Positions 26,057 through 34,069 of a stretch of 38,349 nucleotides of DNA are shown here, piece after piece. The notes beneath the pieces are model-generated. The model did not search any database. It had not been told where the DNA came from and worked only from the letters and a program-made list of their open reading frames with translations. The DNA lies in contig CAKOTA010000012.1 in assembly GCA_934119965.1 (NCBI GenBank), positions 1-38,349 of the forward strand. Direction: 5' to 3'. How positions within the stretch are numbered: position 1 is the stretch's first letter; each line of letters opens with the position of its first letter. The DNA is from an uncultured Bacilli bacterium (GTDB taxonomy: Bacteria; Bacillota_I; Bacilli_A; RF39; UBA660). Position numbers and translations under genes: made by a program.

Positions 26057-27219
26057 AATTAGTTCAAATTAACACAGTATGTAATGGATCAACTGGCAAA
26101 ATAATGGGTGACATTCAAAAAGCGGCAAATAAAGAAGGATTTGAGACTATTTCATTTTATGGAAGGAGAAAAGGTTACAAAGATTTAAAATGTGAAAAAA
26201 TTGGTGGATTTTTCTCATTTTGGTATCATGTTTTTTTAACAACTGTTTTTGATATGCAAGGTCATGGTTCATATTTTAAAACAAAGAAATTAGTAAAAAG
26301 ATTAAAAGAAGAAAATCCTGATATAATACATTTACATAATATTCATGGATACTATATAAATTATAAAGTATTGTTTAAATACTTAAAAAATGAATATAAA
26401 GGTAAGTTGTTTTGGACATTTCACGATTGTTGGCCATTTACTGGACATTGTCCATATTTTGATTTAGTTAATTGTAAAAAGTGGCAAAAACAATGTTATA
26501 AATGTCCAAATAAAAAGAAATATCCAATTAGTTTAGTTTTTGATAGATCATATAAAAATTATATAGAAAAAAAGGACTTATTTACTAATTTAAAAAATTT
26601 AACAATTATTACTCCATCAGATTGGTTAAATAAATTAGTAAAAAAATCTTTTCTTAAAAATTACAATGTAATAACCATTAATAATGGAATTAACTTAGAT
26701 GTATTTAAACCAACGATTGATTTAACAATTAAGCAAAAATATAATATTCCCGATAATAAGAAAATAATTTTAGGAGTAGCAAGCATTTGGGAAGAAAGAA
26801 AAGGATTAACAGATTTTATAAAATTATCTAATTTAATTAATGATGATTTTGTTATAGTTTTAGTTGGTTTAAGCAAGAAACAAATTAAATCATTAAGAGA
26901 ATATAAAAATATTATTGGAATAGAGAGAACTGATAATCAATTAGAATTAGTTAAAATATATTCTGTTGCAACTTGGTTTTTGAATTTAACATATGAAGAT
27001 AATTATCCAACTGTTAATTTAGAATCAATTGCTTGTGGAACTCCAGTAATAACTTATAATACTGGTGGATGTAGTGAACAAGTTAATAATAAAACAGGCT
27101 TTATTGTAGAAGTTGGAAATATAGAAAAAGTAAATAAATTAATTAATAAAAAACTTGAGGTTAATAATATAAAAATCAATAATAACAAAATTAATGATAT
27201 AGTTGATTTATATAAATAA
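26053..27219 (+). CDS. GT4 glycosyltransferase (WcaC/TuaC-like)
   Basis: A 388-residue GT-B enzyme. The N-terminal half has CNGSTGKIM (about 11-19), HLHNIHGYYINY (about 95-106) and TFHDCWPFTGHC (about 122-133). It also has a Cys cluster (CPY, C-x9-C-x2-C) typical of a WcaC-like subgroup and possibly metal-binding. The C-terminal half has NNGIN (about 211-215) and the donor-site motif YEDNYPTVNLESIACGTPVI (about 314-333). It uses a nucleotide sugar in the cytoplasm. It is coupled to the acyltransferase gene by an ATGA overlap. Confidence 0.92.
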   Translation: MKLVQINTVCNGSTGKIMGDIQKAANKEGFETISFYGRRKGYKDLKCEKIGGFFSFWYHVFLTTVFDMQGHGSYFKTKKLVKRLKEENPDIIHLHNIHGYYINYKVLFKYLKNEYKGKLFWTFHDCWPFTGHCPYFDLVNCKKWQKQCYKCPNKKKYPISLVFDRSYKNYIEKKDLFTNLKNLTIITPSDWLNKLVKKSFLKNYNVITINNGINLDVFKPTIDLTIKQKYNIPDNKKIILGVASIWEERKGLTDFIKLSNLINDDFVIVLVGLSKKQIKSLREYKNIIGIERTDNQLELVKIYSVATWFLNLTYEDNYPTVNLESIACGTPVITYNTGGCSEQVNNKTGFIVEVGNIEKVNKLINKKLEVNNIKINNNKINDIVDLYK

Positions 27220-27231
27220 GGGAGATGTAAA

Positions 27232-28758
27232 ATGAGAATAAAATCATCATTGTATAATTCTTTATCAAATGTTTTAATATTAGTTTCAACAACAATTATG
27301 ACATTTGTTGCGAGGACAGTATTTATACAAATATTAGGAAAAGAATGTATTGGATTGGATGGATTATTTACTAATATATTAACCGTTTTATCGGTAGCTG
27401 AATTAGGAATAGGTACAGCAATAAATTTCAGTTTGTATAAACCAATACAAGAAAAAGATACGAAAAAAATAAGCAAAATAATGAGTTTTTATAAAAAGAT
27501 TTATAAATGCATTGGAATAATTATTTTAATAATTGGTTTTATAATAATGTTATTTTTAAATTTAATTGTAAAAGACTACACAATAGATAATCTATATTTA
27601 ATATATTTTTTGTATTTGTTAAATACAGTTATCACATATTTTATTTCTTACAAAGATGCATTATTATATGCCAATCAAAAATATTACGAGTTGAGTAAAC
27701 TAAGAACAATATTTATATTTTTATTATATGGGTTTCAATGTGTATTTTTATATATTACAAAAAGTTATGTAATGTATCTTTTGATTTTATTAATATGTAA
27801 ATTTGTTGAAAGAATATTAATTAACATTTATATCACAAAAAAGTATGGAGAAATTGATTTTAATTGTGATGAAAAATTGGAAAAAGAGGAAGTAGAAAAA
27901 ATTAAAACGAATGTAAAAGGTATGTTCTTTCATAAAATAGGAAATTATTTTTTGAATAGTACTGATAATATATTAATATCTGCATTAGTTAATATCGCAA
28001 CAGTAGGAGTTTATTCAAATTATTTAGCCCTTGTATCAGTAGCAAGAAATTTTATTACAACTTTTTTAAGTGGTGTTACTTCAAGTTTTGGAAATTTAAT
28101 TGCTTCATCAGATAATGATTCACAAGAAAGGGTATTCAGAATATTAGATTTTCTTAGTTTCATAATATGTGGTTTTGTGACAGTATGTTTTATAAATCTT
28201 CTAACACCATTCATTCAGTTATGGTTAGGTAAAGAATACGTAGTTGATAATATGACAATGATTATGATTTGTCTAAATTTTTACTGTTATTGCATGTTAA
28301 TACCAATTAACATTGTAAAAGATGCTTCAGGACAATATTATATTGACAGATATATCCCAATAATTCAAGTTATAGTAAATTTGATAGCATCAGTCATTTT
28401 GTCTCAAAAATTTGGCTTGTTAGGCATTATACTAGGAACATTTATTAGTTATATTTTGGTTATATTATGGAGTAAACCATTAATTGTTTATAAATATATA
28501 TTCAAAAAATCTGTAAAAAAATATTATATTAGTCAAATAAAAAAAATTATTATTATCAGTATAACAAGTTTAATTATCATATTTATATTTAATAATATTA
28601 AATTTAAATTGAATATATTCAATTTAATTGTAAAAGGATTACTATGTTTTATAATATATGGTATAATGATATTGGTTGTTTATTATAGAAGTAATGAATT
28701 GAAAAATTTAATTAATATTATTAAAGATTTATTTAAGGATGTGAAGAATGAAAAATAA
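27232..28758 (+). CDS. Wzx-like polysaccharide flippase (MOP superfamily)
   Basis: The 508-residue protein has about 14 membrane helices. The start FVARTVFIQILGKECIGLDG, with GLFTNILTVLSVAELGIGTA soon after, is the pattern of Wzx-like exporters of Gram-positive capsule clusters. It should flip lipid-linked repeat units outward. It is a second export route besides the ABC pair at 6305-7836. GGGAGATG precedes the start. The next gene overlaps its end by 11 bp. Confidence 0.92.
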   Translation: MRIKSSLYNSLSNVLILVSTTIMTFVARTVFIQILGKECIGLDGLFTNILTVLSVAELGIGTAINFSLYKPIQEKDTKKISKIMSFYKKIYKCIGIIILIIGFIIMLFLNLIVKDYTIDNLYLIYFLYLLNTVITYFISYKDALLYANQKYYELSKLRTIFIFLLYGFQCVFLYITKSYVMYLLILLICKFVERILINIYITKKYGEIDFNCDEKLEKEEVEKIKTNVKGMFFHKIGNYFLNSTDNILISALVNIATVGVYSNYLALVSVARNFITTFLSGVTSSFGNLIASSDNDSQERVFRILDFLSFIICGFVTVCFINLLTPFIQLWLGKEYVVDNMTMIMICLNFYCYCMLIPINIVKDASGQYYIDRYIPIIQVIVNLIASVILSQKFGLLGIILGTFISYILVILWSKPLIVYKYIFKKSVKKYYISQIKKIIIISITSLIIIFIFNNIKFKLNIFNLIVKGLLCFIIYGIMILVVYYRSNELKNLINIIKDLFKDVKNEK

Positions 28759-29767
28759 GGTATTGTTATCAATTATATGCCCTGCATATAATGCTGAAAA
28801 AACAATTGGTAAATTAATAGAATCAATAGTTTCTCAAAATTATAAGAATTATGAATTTATTATTTTAAATGATGGTTCAAAAGATAAAACATTTGAAGTA
28901 ATAGAGGAATATGCTAAAAAATATAAAAATATTGTTGCTATTGATAAACCTAATACAGGTGTTGGTGATACAAGAAATGAAGGCTTAAAAATCGCAAAGG
29001 GAAAATATATAACATTTGCAGATGCAGATGATTGGTATTCTGATGATTTTTTTGAAAAAATTATCCCAGAAATAGAGAAAGAAGATTTTGAATTATTAGT
29101 ATTTAATGCAAAGGTAATGAACTTTGATGAATATATGTATGATTTGATACCTAAAAAATATAAAGAGGGTTCATTTATAACTTGCGATGGAGTTAAAAAA
29201 TATTTGCAAGGAGAATTTTGTCATAAAATAGGCAATGTCCCATGGAATAAAATATATCTAAAAGATGTAATTACCAAAAATAATTTAAAGTATGATGAGG
29301 ATAAAAAAAGTGGAGAAGATTTAATTTTCAATGTTTCATATGTGACGAAGATAAAAAAATATAAGTATGTTGATGAAAAATTATATTATTATGCACTTAA
29401 TATGAATACTTTAACTACAACTGATTACCGAAAAAACTCTATTCCAGAAAATTTAAAATTTTATGACCTAATAAAAAAAATTTGTATAGATAGTGATATT
29501 AATGACTATGAACAATTTTTATCCTTATTCTTTTTGAGAAGATTTCCTGGAATTATTTTGAATGAAACAAATAATGATAGTTATATAGATGGTAAAAATA
29601 ATATAGATGATTATTTAAAGAGTACAGTTATAAGCAATGTTTTAAAAGATATTAAAATTAAAAACTTTGATGTGAAATTATTAATTGCATATGTATTTTA
29701 TAAATTTAAACTTTATAAAATATGTTATAAATTATTATGGAATAAGAAACATAAAAATTGGAAGTGA
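28748..29767 (+). CDS. GT2 glycosyltransferase
   Basis: A 339-residue protein with an N-terminal GT2 domain: ICPAYNAEKTI (about 9-19), LNDGSKDKT (about 39-47), KPNTGVGDTRNEG (about 66-78) and FADADDW as DxD (about 89-95), then VPWNKIY (about 157-163). The C-terminal 100 residues are helical and less conserved. The family is that of WfgS/EpsJ-type capsule GT2 enzymes; the sugar is unknown. The start lies inside the end of the Wzx-like gene and follows GGATGTGAAG. Confidence 0.9.
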   Translation: MKNKVLLSIICPAYNAEKTIGKLIESIVSQNYKNYEFIILNDGSKDKTFEVIEEYAKKYKNIVAIDKPNTGVGDTRNEGLKIAKGKYITFADADDWYSDDFFEKIIPEIEKEDFELLVFNAKVMNFDEYMYDLIPKKYKEGSFITCDGVKKYLQGEFCHKIGNVPWNKIYLKDVITKNNLKYDEDKKSGEDLIFNVSYVTKIKKYKYVDEKLYYYALNMNTLTTTDYRKNSIPENLKFYDLIKKICIDSDINDYEQFLSLFFLRRFPGIILNETNNDSYIDGKNNIDDYLKSTVISNVLKDIKIKNFDVKLLIAYVFYKFKLYKICYKLLWNKKHKNWK

Positions 29768-29771
29768 AGAT

Positions 29772-30722
29772 ATGAGAAAAAATATAATGTTAAGCGTTGT
29801 AATAATCTCTTACAATCAAGAGAGATATATAAGAGAAGCAATAGAAAGCGTAATAAATCAAAAAACAAATTATGAGTATGAAATATTGTTGGCCGATGAT
29901 TGTTCTCCTGATAATACTGGGAAAATAATGAAGGAATATGCTGAAAGATATCCTGAATTAATTAGATTACTTGAAAGACCACAGAATTTAGGAGGTGCTA
30001 AAAATTATCTAGATGCATGTCTTAAAGCAAGAGGTAAATATATTACTATTTTAGAGGGAGATGATTATTGGTGCGATGAAAATAAAATCCAAAGTCAAGT
30101 TGAATTTCTGGAAAAAAATCCAGAATATTATGCAACATCTCACCTTCAAGAAGGACGAAATTTAGACAATGAAGTAAAAGGATATTTTCCTAAGAATATA
30201 AGAAAGAATACTACTATATTTGGTGTAGATGATTTCATACAAAATGATAAACTTTTTTCTTCATCCGCAACATTATTTAGGAATTTTTTTCAAGATGAAG
30301 AAAAATTAGAAAAATATAAAATATTGAATAAACTGGATGATTTAATTGGAGACGCACAAATGAATATTTTTTTATGTTCATTGGGAAAAATTTATGTAGA
30401 AGCAAAACCAATGATGGTGTATAGAATGAGAAATAATGATGGTAATAGTAATTTTAATTCATCTCATTCTATAAATGAGATTCAATATAGATATATGAAT
30501 ATTTATATAAAAATTGAAAAAATTTACGATGGCAAATATTCTTTATATAAAAAAATAAAATATTGCTATACTCTTGGAGTTGCTTATGATTTGTGTAAAT
30601 TTAAATTTGATGATATAAAAAAATTTAATTTGATTTGTCCAAATAAATATAAATGGAAGATAATATTATTATTTCCATTTACAAGCATTAGTATTTTATT
30701 TAATAGATTTATAAAACGATAG
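29772..30722 (+). CDS. GT2 glycosyltransferase
   Basis: From ATG 29772 the protein has 316 residues. An in-frame ATG at 29685 would add 29 residues overlapping the upstream gene. I prefer 29772 because GAAGTGAAGA precedes it and the GT2 domain (SVVIISYNQERYI) begins at once. Other motifs are LADDCSPDNT (about 39-48), NLGGAKNY (about 74-81) and EGDDYW (about 97-102, DxD type). The EGDDYW element is typical of many capsule GT2 enzymes. The next gene starts 10 bp after its stop. Confidence 0.9.
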   Translation: MRKNIMLSVVIISYNQERYIREAIESVINQKTNYEYEILLADDCSPDNTGKIMKEYAERYPELIRLLERPQNLGGAKNYLDACLKARGKYITILEGDDYWCDENKIQSQVEFLEKNPEYYATSHLQEGRNLDNEVKGYFPKNIRKNTTIFGVDDFIQNDKLFSSSATLFRNFFQDEEKLEKYKILNKLDDLIGDAQMNIFLCSLGKIYVEAKPMMVYRMRNNDGNSNFNSSHSINEIQYRYMNIYIKIEKIYDGKYSLYKKIKYCYTLGVAYDLCKFKFDDIKKFNLICPNKYKWKIILLFPFTSISILFNRFIKR

Positions 30723-30732
30723 GAGTGAATTT

Positions 30733-31299
30733 ATGAGTAGTTTTTATACAAATGAAGAATTAATAGAATTGGGGTTAAAAAGTTTTGGTGACAATGTTCT
30801 TATAAGTAAAAAATGTAGTATATATGGTGCCAAAAATATTGAAATAGGTAATAATGTAAGAATTGATGACTTTTGTATTCTAAGTGGTAGAATTATAATA
30901 AAAAATAATGTTCACATTGCCGCAGGCGTTTATATTTTTGCTGGAAGTGATGGAGTATTTCTTAATGATTTTTCCGGAATATCTTCCAGATCTGTTATAT
31001 ATGCTGCATCTGATGATTATTCGGGAGAGTATATGACTAATCCAACTGTTCCTGATGAATTTAGAAATGTTAAATCAGAACCTGTATACATTGGTAGGCA
31101 TACATTGATAGGAACAGGATGTACTGTATTGCCAGGAGTAAAAGTTGGTGATGGAGCTTCTGTTGGCGCAATGAGTTTAATTAATAAGGATGTCGAAGAA
31201 TATACAATGAACGTTGGAATTCCATGTAAAAAAATTCGTGAAAGATCAAAAAAGATGCTTGATTATGAAAAAGTTTATACAAATGGAAGAAGGATATAA
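30733..31299 (+). CDS. hexapeptide-repeat sugar acetyltransferase (WbbJ/FdtC-like)
   Basis: The 188-residue protein folds as a left-handed beta helix. Repeats of the [IV]-G-x-x pattern run through the chain (IEIGNNVRI, IIIKNNVHI, VYIGRHTLIGTGCTVLPGVKVGDGASVGAMS). The helix is interrupted by the ASDDYSGEYMTNPTVPDEFR loop near residues 93-112. Such enzymes acetylate sugars, often amino sugars, with acetyl-CoA. The aminotransferase gene follows with no gap (stop 31297-31299, ATG 31300), which suggests that it acetylates the amino group made by that enzyme. O-acetylation is an alternative. Confidence 0.88.
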   Translation: MSSFYTNEELIELGLKSFGDNVLISKKCSIYGAKNIEIGNNVRIDDFCILSGRIIIKNNVHIAAGVYIFAGSDGVFLNDFSGISSRSVIYAASDDYSGEYMTNPTVPDEFRNVKSEPVYIGRHTLIGTGCTVLPGVKVGDGASVGAMSLINKDVEEYTMNVGIPCKKIRERSKKMLDYEKVYTNGRRI

Positions 31300-32430
31300 A
31301 TGACAAAAATATTAGTAACAAAATCTTCAATGCCAGAATTAGAAGAATATACAAATGAAATAAAGGATTTATTTGAATCACATTGGTTAACTAATAATGG
31401 CATTAAGCATATTCAATTAGAAAAGGAACTTTGTGAGTATTTAAATGTTAAAAATATTAAATTATTTTGTAATGGTCATATGGCATTATACATTGCACTT
31501 AAAGCTCTTGATTTAAAAGGCGAAGTTATAACAACTCCATTTAGTTTTGCATCAACTACTCATGCAATAGTTCAAAATGGTTTGACGCCAGTATTTTGTG
31601 ATATAAATAGAGATGATTACACAATAGATGTTGACAAAATAGAAGCATTAATTACTGATAAAACTTGTGCAATAGTTCCAGTTCATGTGTATGGAAATAT
31701 ATGTGATGTTGACAAAATAGAAGTAATAGCAAAAAAGCATAATTTAAAAGTAATATATGATGCAGCACACGCATTTGGAGTAAAATATAAAGGTGAATCT
31801 ATATTAAATTATGGAGATATTTCAATGCTAAGCTTTCATGCAACAAAAGTATTTAATACTATTGAGGGTGGTGCATTAATTTATAATAATTCAAGTTATT
31901 CTGATAAATTAAATCAATTAAAGAATTTTGGAATAATTGATGAAGAAAATGTCGATTATGTAGGAATGAATTGTAAAATGAACGAATTTCAAGCAGCAAT
32001 GGGATTATGTAATTTAAGGCATATAGATTCTGAAATAGCAAAAAGAAAACTAATTGTAGAAAGATATGTTGAAAATTTGAAAAATATTAAAGGAATCAAA
32101 TTAAATAAAATTCAAGAAAATGTAATTTCAAACTATGCATATTTTCCTATAGTTGTTGAAGATGAATATGAATTAACAAGAGACGATTTATTTGATTTGT
32201 TGGCAAAAAATGACATCTGTGCAAGAAAATATTTTTATCCTTTAATTAACGATTATGGTTGCTATAACAAAAAATATAATTCAGAAGATACGCCTATTGC
32301 TAAAGATATAGCGGATAGAGTAATTACATTGCCATTATATGCTGATTTATCATTGGAAACTGTTGACCAAATATGCAATATTATTAATAATGTTAATAAC
32401 CTAAAAAAAAGTTTAAAAAAAATTAAATAA
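31300..32430 (+). CDS. DegT/DnrJ/EryC1/StrS sugar aminotransferase
   Basis: The 376-residue PLP enzyme has the Schiff-base lysine K183 in SFHATKVFNTIEGG (178-191). Upstream are TTPFSFASTTHAI (about 79-91) and VIYDAAHAFG (about 152-161), which hold the PLP-binding Asp and the stacking region. These enzymes aminate nucleotide-linked keto sugars (dTDP or UDP), giving for example 3-amino or 4-amino 6-deoxy sugars. The matching isomerase or dehydratase (rmlA, rmlB or similar) is not in the window, so the sugar cannot be named. It is the last gene of the second glycan block. Confidence 0.93.
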   Translation: MTKILVTKSSMPELEEYTNEIKDLFESHWLTNNGIKHIQLEKELCEYLNVKNIKLFCNGHMALYIALKALDLKGEVITTPFSFASTTHAIVQNGLTPVFCDINRDDYTIDVDKIEALITDKTCAIVPVHVYGNICDVDKIEVIAKKHNLKVIYDAAHAFGVKYKGESILNYGDISMLSFHATKVFNTIEGGALIYNNSSYSDKLNQLKNFGIIDEENVDYVGMNCKMNEFQAAMGLCNLRHIDSEIAKRKLIVERYVENLKNIKGIKLNKIQENVISNYAYFPIVVEDEYELTRDDLFDLLAKNDICARKYFYPLINDYGCYNKKYNSEDTPIAKDIADRVITLPLYADLSLETVDQICNIINNVNNLKKSLKKIK

Positions 32431-32459
32431 AAATAATTATTATATGTTATAATTATTTT
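32430..32459 (+). terminator. AT-rich hairpin ending the glycan block, overlapping the next -10
   Basis: The perfect 11-bp stem AAAATAATTAT/ATAATTATTTT (32430-32440, 32449-32459) has an 8-base loop and directly overlaps the aminotransferase stop codon. Its right arm also contains most of the -10 of the next gene, so one sequence may serve both roles. Confidence 0.5.
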
Positions 32460-32513
32460 AGAAAGGTGCTAGTATAGAATTTTGGTTTTATACTAGTTTT
32501 TTAAGGTGAAAAT
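32445..32513 (+). promoter_or_regulatory. extended -10 promoter with hairpin/T-run leader (copy 1)
   Basis: TGTTATAAT (32445-32453) is an extended -10. About 15 bp later comes the hairpin CTAGTATA/TATACTAG (32469-32476, 32489-32496) with a 12-base loop, then six T. The ribosome site AAGGTG and ATG 32514 follow. The hairpin and T run look like an intrinsic terminator placed inside the leader, so most transcripts might end at about 40 nt. A near-identical block precedes the gene at 33311. Confidence 0.7.
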
Positions 32514-33164
32514 ATGAAATTAATTCTTGAAAAACCTGCCAATGAATATCCTTATAAATTTGAAATTGTATATGAAAAGGAGTTGCAAAGTAGTGAAATA
32601 AAATTATCGGCAAATGAAATTTTAAAAAAAGAAAATATAATATACAATGGGGTTCCTTTGTTAGAAAATGAAAAAAAATACATTGATTTTTATTATAACA
32701 AAGAAGGAATAATTGAATTTAAAGTAAACATTATTAATGTTCCGATTGAAGATTATGAGGAATATGATATTTTTTTAAAAAATAAAGTAATTGATTTTAA
32801 GGTACTTACGGGTTTTGGATCATCCGGTGGATCATTTATCGATATGTTTCAGACTTTTTATGATAGTATTGTTATATTTGCAAGTGAACATCCAATATTA
32901 TTCAGTATTGCACTTGATCAACTAAAAATTATAACTCAAAAGATATTAAAATATATTTCTGAAAAATGTAATTTTGATATTTTTAAAAGGGCAATATATC
33001 ATAAGAAAAAAATAACTACTGATCAATTTATAAAAGCATTCGAATTAAACAAAATGAATATTCCTAAAAAAGATCTTGATCAAATAGTAATGGCAATTTT
33101 AGTTAATCTAGGATATGATTATGATTGTGACAATGATGTTTGGATTTATAAAGTTGGCAAGTAA
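32514..33164 (+). CDS. unknown protein of 216 residues
   Basis: I do not recognise this protein. The N-terminal half (about 1-100) is rich in beta strands with several charged residues. The middle has a Gly/Ser patch (LTGFGSSGGSF, about 98-108) and a hydrophobic stretch (about 112-140, with EHPILFSIALDQL) that may be a buried or membrane-associated helix. The C-terminal 60 residues are lysine-rich and end in LVNLGYDYDCDNDVWIY. No signal peptide is seen. AAGGTG precedes the start. It shares its leader with the gene at 33311, which suggests joint control. Confidence 0.7.
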   Translation: MKLILEKPANEYPYKFEIVYEKELQSSEIKLSANEILKKENIIYNGVPLLENEKKYIDFYYNKEGIIEFKVNIINVPIEDYEEYDIFLKNKVIDFKVLTGFGSSGGSFIDMFQTFYDSIVIFASEHPILFSIALDQLKIITQKILKYISEKCNFDIFKRAIYHKKKITTDQFIKAFELNKMNIPKKDLDQIVMAILVNLGYDYDCDNDVWIYKVGK

Positions 33165-33236
33165 TAAATCTAAATATTAATAAAATTAATTTTAATAAAC
33201 AAATTTTGACAAAATAGTTACAAATAGAGATTAATA

Positions 33237-33310
33237 TGTTACAATTTATTTAGAAAAGTGCTAGTATAGACTTTTAAGGGTTTATGCTAGCTTTTTTTGT
33301 AGGAGGAAGT
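33237..33310 (+). promoter_or_regulatory. extended -10 promoter with hairpin/T-run leader (copy 2)
   Basis: TGTTACAAT (33237-33245) is followed by AGAAAAGTG and the hairpin GCTAGTATA/TATGCTAGC (33260-33268, 33283-33291). The loop has 14 bases, and seven T follow. Then come GGAGG and ATG 33311. Compared with copy 1 the stem is kept with one G-U pair while the loop differs. This points to selection for the RNA fold. GTTACA also occurs at 33217-33222. Confidence 0.7.
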
Positions 33311-33922
33311 ATGAAGAAAGTAATTTATACAATAATGTTATTTAGTTTATTAATAACAAACATTTATGCTAGAAGTGGTTGTTGTTCATATCATGGAGGA
33401 TTCACTAATGAATGTCGATATGGAAAACAAGTATGCCAAGACGGAACAGTTAGTAAAACATGTACATGTGAAACATACGAAAATATTCAATCATCTAATT
33501 CTCAAATAAATAATCAATCTCAAAATTATAATGAAAGAAGAAACATATATGGCTGTACAGATAGTAATGCAAAAAATTATAATAACAATGCAACAAAAGA
33601 TGATGGTAGCTGCATATATTATAAATATGGCTGTACAGATATAAACGCATATAATTATGATGAAACAGCAGAAAAAGATAATGGTTCTTGTATTGAAAAA
33701 AAATATGGTTGTATGGACAAAGAGGCTTTAAACTATGATGAATCTACTAATATAAATATGGATTGCATATATGAAAAGCAAGAAGAAGTAGTAAATCAAG
33801 AACGTTTTAGCAAAAATGAAAATATTACTCAAGATAATGAAGAAGAAGATACTAATGTAGTTCCAACATTGCTAACAATAGGATTAGGAATATTTGGAAT
33901 CAAAAAACTTAAGAAAAAATAA
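33311..33922 (+). CDS. secreted cysteine-rich protein with three GCTD/DGSC repeats and a C-terminal anchor
   Basis: The protein is 203 residues from ATG 33311, chosen because GGAGG precedes it; an in-frame start at 33284 would lie inside the leader hairpin. It has a signal peptide (about 1-20). Next is a SGCCSYHGG motif (22-30) with a CQDGTVSKTCTC block (42-53), as seen in small secreted bacterial proteins. Three repeats of a Y-G-C-x-D-x-x-A-x-N-Y pattern ending in C follow at 80-101, 106-127 and 132-152 (26-residue period). After an acidic linker comes a hydrophobic segment (184-197) and a KKLKKK tail, a membrane or sorting-like anchor without LPxTG. A surface role is likely; the function is unknown. 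Confidence 0.8.
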   Translation: MKKVIYTIMLFSLLITNIYARSGCCSYHGGFTNECRYGKQVCQDGTVSKTCTCETYENIQSSNSQINNQSQNYNERRNIYGCTDSNAKNYNNNATKDDGSCIYYKYGCTDINAYNYDETAEKDNGSCIEKKYGCMDKEALNYDESTNINMDCIYEKQEEVVNQERFSKNENITQDNEEEDTNVVPTLLTIGLGIFGIKKLKKK

Positions 33923-33990
33923 TAATTAAACAGTTGGTAAAATAAGTATATTTTTATCAACCTAATAGAATATTTTATTTATTAAGATTA

Positions 33991-34017
33991 AAAATTCATA
34001 TATTAATATGAATTTTA
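33991..34017 (+). terminator. AT-rich hairpin, possible terminator
   Basis: The perfect 11-bp stem AAAATTCATAT/ATATGAATTTT (33991-34001, 34006-34016) has a 4-base loop ATTA. Only a few T follow. It ends 4 bp before the TTGACA of the next promoter, so an operator is an alternative. Confidence 0.45.
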
Positions 34018-34020
34018 TTA

Positions 34021-34049
34021 TTGACACAATAGGTTACATATGTTACCAT
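34021..34049 (+). promoter_or_regulatory. promoter of the broken SNF2 gene
   Basis: TTGACA (34021-34026) and the extended -10 TGTTACCAT (34041-34049) are separated by a 17-bp spacer between the hexamers. AAAGGAG and ATG 34070 follow. The -10 and the first transcribed bases resemble those of the genes at 32514 and 33311. Confidence 0.65.
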
Positions 34050-34069
34050 TTATGCTGAAAGGAGTGCAT

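Noticed and set aside
32460..32502. preQ1 or another known small riboswitch in the shared leaders
   Set aside because: The loop and tail do not match the known consensus sequences I can recall; kept only as an unknown leader element.
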